From Clostridiales bacterium (GTDB lineage Bacteria > Bacillota > Clostridia > Lachnospirales > Lachnospiraceae): a stretch of 37,560 nt of DNA. The notes below the pieces were generated by a model, which was given only the letters and a program-made list of their open reading frames with translations, was not told the DNA's origin and searched no databases. The position numbers and the translations under genes were made by a program. Shown here one piece after another: positions 35,524 to 37,560 of this stretch; positions within the stretch are counted from its first letter, which is position 1, and each line of letters begins with the position of its first letter. The DNA is taken from positions 1 to 37,560 of the forward strand of contig JAJQDV010000051.1 in assembly GCA_021202015.1 (NCBI GenBank), written 5' to 3'.

Positions 35524-35979
35524 TTAGTTCCAGGGCAACTCTTCATCAATCCCGTCCGGAATATTCATAAAACCGTCGCTGACGGCCTCGCTCGGCGCGG
35601 GACGGTTCTCTGCTGCCGGAGCAAAGCCCCCGGCATTCGACGCGCCGGCGTTCTTGCTCTCGCAGAACTCATGATCGTCCACGATGACGTCCGTCGTGTA
35701 GACTTTCTGCCCCTCGCGGTTCGTGTAGCTGCCGGTCTGGATCCTGCCGGTGACGGCGATCTTCATACCCTTGCGGAGATACTTCTCCGCAAACTCCGCC
35801 TGCTGGCGGAACGCGACGCAGCTGATAAAATCAGCTGTCTGCTGTCCGTCGTTCCCGTCTCTGCGTCCCCGGCGGTCAACCGCAAGCGTATATCTGGCGA
35901 TGGCCATGGTCTGGTCGTTCTGTGAATATCGGATCTCGGGATCTCTTGTCAGTCTTCCCATCAATATAACTCTGTTCAT
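35524..35979 (-). CDS. ssb: Single-stranded DNA-binding protein
   Basis: 151 residues. An OB-fold spans about 1-105 (MNRVILMGRLTRDPEIRYS, FISCVAFRQQAEFAEKYLRKGMKIAVTGRIQTGSY). A disordered Gly/Ala/Pro linker and an acidic protein-docking tip DEELPWN follow. The tip ends in Trp-Asn rather than the common Pro-Phe. It sits between rpsF and rpsR, the classic Firmicutes order. Confidence 0.97.
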   Translation of the reverse strand: MNRVILMGRLTRDPEIRYSQNDQTMAIARYTLAVDRRGRRDGNDGQQTADFISCVAFRQQAEFAEKYLRKGMKIAVTGRIQTGSYTNREGQKVYTTDVIVDDHEFCESKNAGASNAGGFAPAAENRPAPSEAVSDGFMNIPDGIDEELPWN

Positions 35980-35997
35980 CGTAACCTCTTTCCTTGT

Positions 35998-36288
35998 CTA
36001 TGCCTCGTCTCTTCTGACGATCAGGAACCGAAGTACATTGTCCATGATTCGAACGCGCTGCTCCACATCTGCCGGTGTATGGCTCGGAGCATCGAACCGG
36101 ATGAAGTAGTAGAAGCCTTCGGGCATTTTCTGAATTTCATAAGCGAGACGCTTCTTGCCCCATTCTTCCACCTCTGTCACCGTGCCCTCGAAACGCTCGA
36201 TATAGCCCTTCGCGGTTTCAACAACGGCTGCTCTGGCGTCATCATCGATTTTGGCACTGACAATCAATGCTAATTCATACTTGTTCAT
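35998..36288 (-). CDS. rpsF: 30S ribosomal protein S6
   Basis: 96 residues, with MNKYELALIVSAKID, VEEWGKKRLAYEIQKMPEGFYYFIRFDA and a C-terminal RVRIMDNVLRFLIVRRDE typical of S6. ATG 36288 has AAAGGAGG 10 bases upstream. A longer frame from 36324 runs through the ribosome site and was rejected. First gene of the operon, promoter at 36364-36392. Confidence 0.97.
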   Translation of the reverse strand: MNKYELALIVSAKIDDDARAAVVETAKGYIERFEGTVTEVEEWGKKRLAYEIQKMPEGFYYFIRFDAPSHTPADVEQRVRIMDNVLRFLIVRRDEA

Positions 36289-36315
36289 GCAAATCTTACC
36301 TCCTTTTGGTCTGAT

Positions 36316-36338
36316 GGCTCTCACGATCCTGTGAGAGC
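36316..36338 (-). promoter_or_regulatory. Hairpin in the rpsF leader
   Basis: CTCTCAC-(6 bases)-GTGAGAG forms a 7-bp stem about 35 bases before the rpsF ATG. rpsF leaders of many bacteria bind S6:S18 for autoregulation. I cannot confirm the conserved CCG-containing bulge here. Confidence 0.4.
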
Positions 36339-36363
36339 AAGGAATTGTATATCACGAAGACAT

Positions 36364-36392
36364 ATCATAGCATAATTTTCGCCCGGAGGCAA
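36364..36392 (-). promoter_or_regulatory. Promoter of rpsF-ssb-rpsR
   Basis: Minus-strand TTGCCT (36387-36392), 17-base spacer, TATGAT (36364-36369). Confidence 0.65.
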
Positions 36393-36481
36393 GAGTGTTC
36401 CTGACCTTTTCTGTGTTTTTTTGCTGCGCCGGACGCAGAAGCAGCGGTGAACTGTCCATTGTCTTTCGGCAATCAGGCAGT

Positions 36482-36670
36482 TTACCTGCCCTTTGTCAGA
36501 CCCCGCGTATTTTTCTCTACAACCGTCCGCGGCATCATGACCTGGCGTGCGCAGCCCCTGCATTTGAGACGAAAATCCGCGCCGACGCGCAGAATCTCCC
36601 ATTCAAAACTGCCGCAGGGATGCTTTTTTTTCAGTTTTACCGTATCGCCGACCTCATAGTGATATTGCAT
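36482..36670 (-). CDS. DUF951 small protein
   Basis: 62 residues, matching DUF951: YHYEVGDTVKLKKKHPCGSFEWEILRVGADFRLKCRGCARQVMMPR. The conserved Cys in HPCG and the CxxC in KCRGC suggest a small zinc- or nucleic-acid-binding beta protein, but its role is unknown. GGAGAGGG precedes the ATG. It commonly lies near rpsF-ssb-rpsR in clostridia. Confidence 0.9.
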   Translation of the reverse strand: MQYHYEVGDTVKLKKKHPCGSFEWEILRVGADFRLKCRGCARQVMMPRTVVEKNTRGLTKGR

Positions 36671-36739
36671 GTCCCTCTCCGTTCTGCCGCCTTTTGGCCG
36701 ACGGCAATGCAGGTCGAAAAAAGCGGCTTTTCACGCGGA

Positions 36740-37459
36740 TCACACCTCGATCGCGGAGAAAACCTTTCCGATGGAATCCTGGATCAGCAGATCCGCCTTG
36801 CGGTCCATGGGGGTGGAGGATTTGTTGATCAGCACCAGTTTGTTTCCTTTATAATAGTCGATCAGTCCGGCGGCGGGATAGACAGCAAGGCTGGTGCCGC
36901 CGATGATCAGCATGTCGGCCCGGCTGATGTAGCGGACGGAATCCTGTATGGTCTGTGAATCCAGCCCCTCCTCGTACAGCACCACGTCCGGCTTGATCTG
37001 TCCGCCGCAGTCGCAACGGGGAACGCCTTCGGATTCTTTGATCTGACGGGCCGTGTAGAGTTTCCCGCACTTGCGGCAGTAGTTGCGGTGGACGCTCCCG
37101 TGCAGTTCCAGCACCTCTTTGCTGCCGGCGGCCTGATGGAGTCCGTCGATGTTCTGCGTGATCACGGCCCTGAGTTTTCCGGCTGCCTCGAGCTCGGCCA
37201 GTTTGATATGGGCCGCGTTCGGCCGGGCGTCCAGCGCCAGCATTTTGTCACGGTAAAAACGGAAAAATTCTTCCGTGTGCTCCAGATAGAAAGTGTGGCT
37301 TAAGATCGTCTCCGGCGGATAATCATAGTGCTGATGGTACAGCCCGTCCACACTTCTGAAGTCCGGGATGCCGCTCTCTGTGGAAACGCCGGCTCCGCCG
37401 AAAAACACGATATTGCCGGATTCGGATATCCATTTTTTGAATTGTTCGATAGAGTTCAT
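36740..37459 (-). CDS. Sir2-type NAD-dependent protein deacylase
   Basis: 239 residues. It has the NAD-binding GAGVSTESGIPDFRS (about 23-37), the TQNIDGLHQAAGS motif (about 101-113) with catalytic HGS (about 119-121), four zinc cysteines (YCRKCGK, then RCDCGG) and GTSLAVYPAAG (about 188-198). It removes acyl groups from lysines using NAD. The Sir2 class is clear; the exact acyl specificity is not. AGGAAAGG lies upstream of the ATG. Confidence 0.95.
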   Translation of the reverse strand: MNSIEQFKKWISESGNIVFFGGAGVSTESGIPDFRSVDGLYHQHYDYPPETILSHTFYLEHTEEFFRFYRDKMLALDARPNAAHIKLAELEAAGKLRAVITQNIDGLHQAAGSKEVLELHGSVHRNYCRKCGKLYTARQIKESEGVPRCDCGGQIKPDVVLYEEGLDSQTIQDSVRYISRADMLIIGGTSLAVYPAAGLIDYYKGNKLVLINKSSTPMDRKADLLIQDSIGKVFSAIEV

Positions 37460-37486
37460 ACTTTTTTCACACCTTTCCTGTAAAAT

Positions 37487-37514
37487 ATATTATTTACTAT
37501 GAAAGTGTCGTCAA
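37487..37514 (-). promoter_or_regulatory. Possible promoter of the Sir2-DUF951 pair
   Basis: Minus-strand TTGACG (37509-37514), 16-base spacer, TAATAT (37487-37492). Nothing else is seen in 37460-37560. Confidence 0.45.
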
Positions 37515-37560
37515 TAGACAGACAGATGGGCATGCTTGCATGACCAGATGGCTGGATATT

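Overview
The window looks like a piece of a low-to-mid GC Firmicutes chromosome, most likely Lachnospiraceae (class Clostridia). This rests on protein styles I recognise from that group (DnaD/DnaC helicase-loading pair, the long second-type PRPP synthetase, GdpP, DUF951, DUF6110, mfd followed by an SurA-like lipoprotein), on strong AAGGAGG ribosome sites, and on TTGACA/TATAAT-type promoters. No rRNA or tRNA gene lies inside the window. A strong leftward promoter at 305-333 with a structured leader suggests an rRNA operon may begin just off the left end.

Layout. 1-530: leftward promoter and leader, plus a short tandem repeat. 531-2869: histidine kinase and OmpR-type regulator, read leftward. 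3075-5621: murA then metK, from one clear promoter. 5907-11203: leftward operon pth-mfd-SurA-like lipoprotein. 11549-12946: murC, divergent from pth. 13098-16344: rightward operon dnaD-like, dnaC-like helicase loader (interrupted by an in-frame TGA) and a PRPP synthetase. 16446-18696: HPr-like protein, glutamate dehydrogenase and DtxR/MntR-type regulator, leftward. 18739-22665: leftward gdpP-rplI-dnaB operon.

22856-32092 is an accessory island of nested and decaying mobile DNA. (a) A 3' remnant of an FG-GAP-repeat surface protein abuts a 362-bp segment bounded by perfect 24-bp inverted repeats. The segment contains a promoter-like sequence and originally sat next to a tyrosine recombinase gene, so it may be a relic invertible switch or a MITE. 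(b) A multi-gene transposon (23535-30491; target duplication CCTTCA) carries DUF6431, DUF5348, a DDE transposase and an ExeA/TniB-like ATPase. It inserted exactly at the stop codon of that recombinase gene. (c) A recombinase-in-trio (RIT) element with 95-bp terminal inverted repeats inserted into the DDE gene between the second D and the E. Removing 3,494 bp restores a canonical D-D-35-E. (d) The recombinase gene itself (nonsense plus frameshift) and an Rpn-family gene with an internal deletion are pseudogenes.

32595-37459 returns to ordinary genes: DUF6110 with a heavy-metal P-type ATPase (rightward), the ribosomal operon rpsF-ssb-rpsR (leftward), DUF951 and a Sir2 deacylase (leftward). Two 133-bp, about 97% identical palindrome-rich intergenic repeats (5762-5894 and 11283-11416, inverted) and a 20-bp repeat pair (3043 and 32312) add a layer of dispersed repeats. 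All functional statements come from reading the sequence and from family knowledge; no searches were run.
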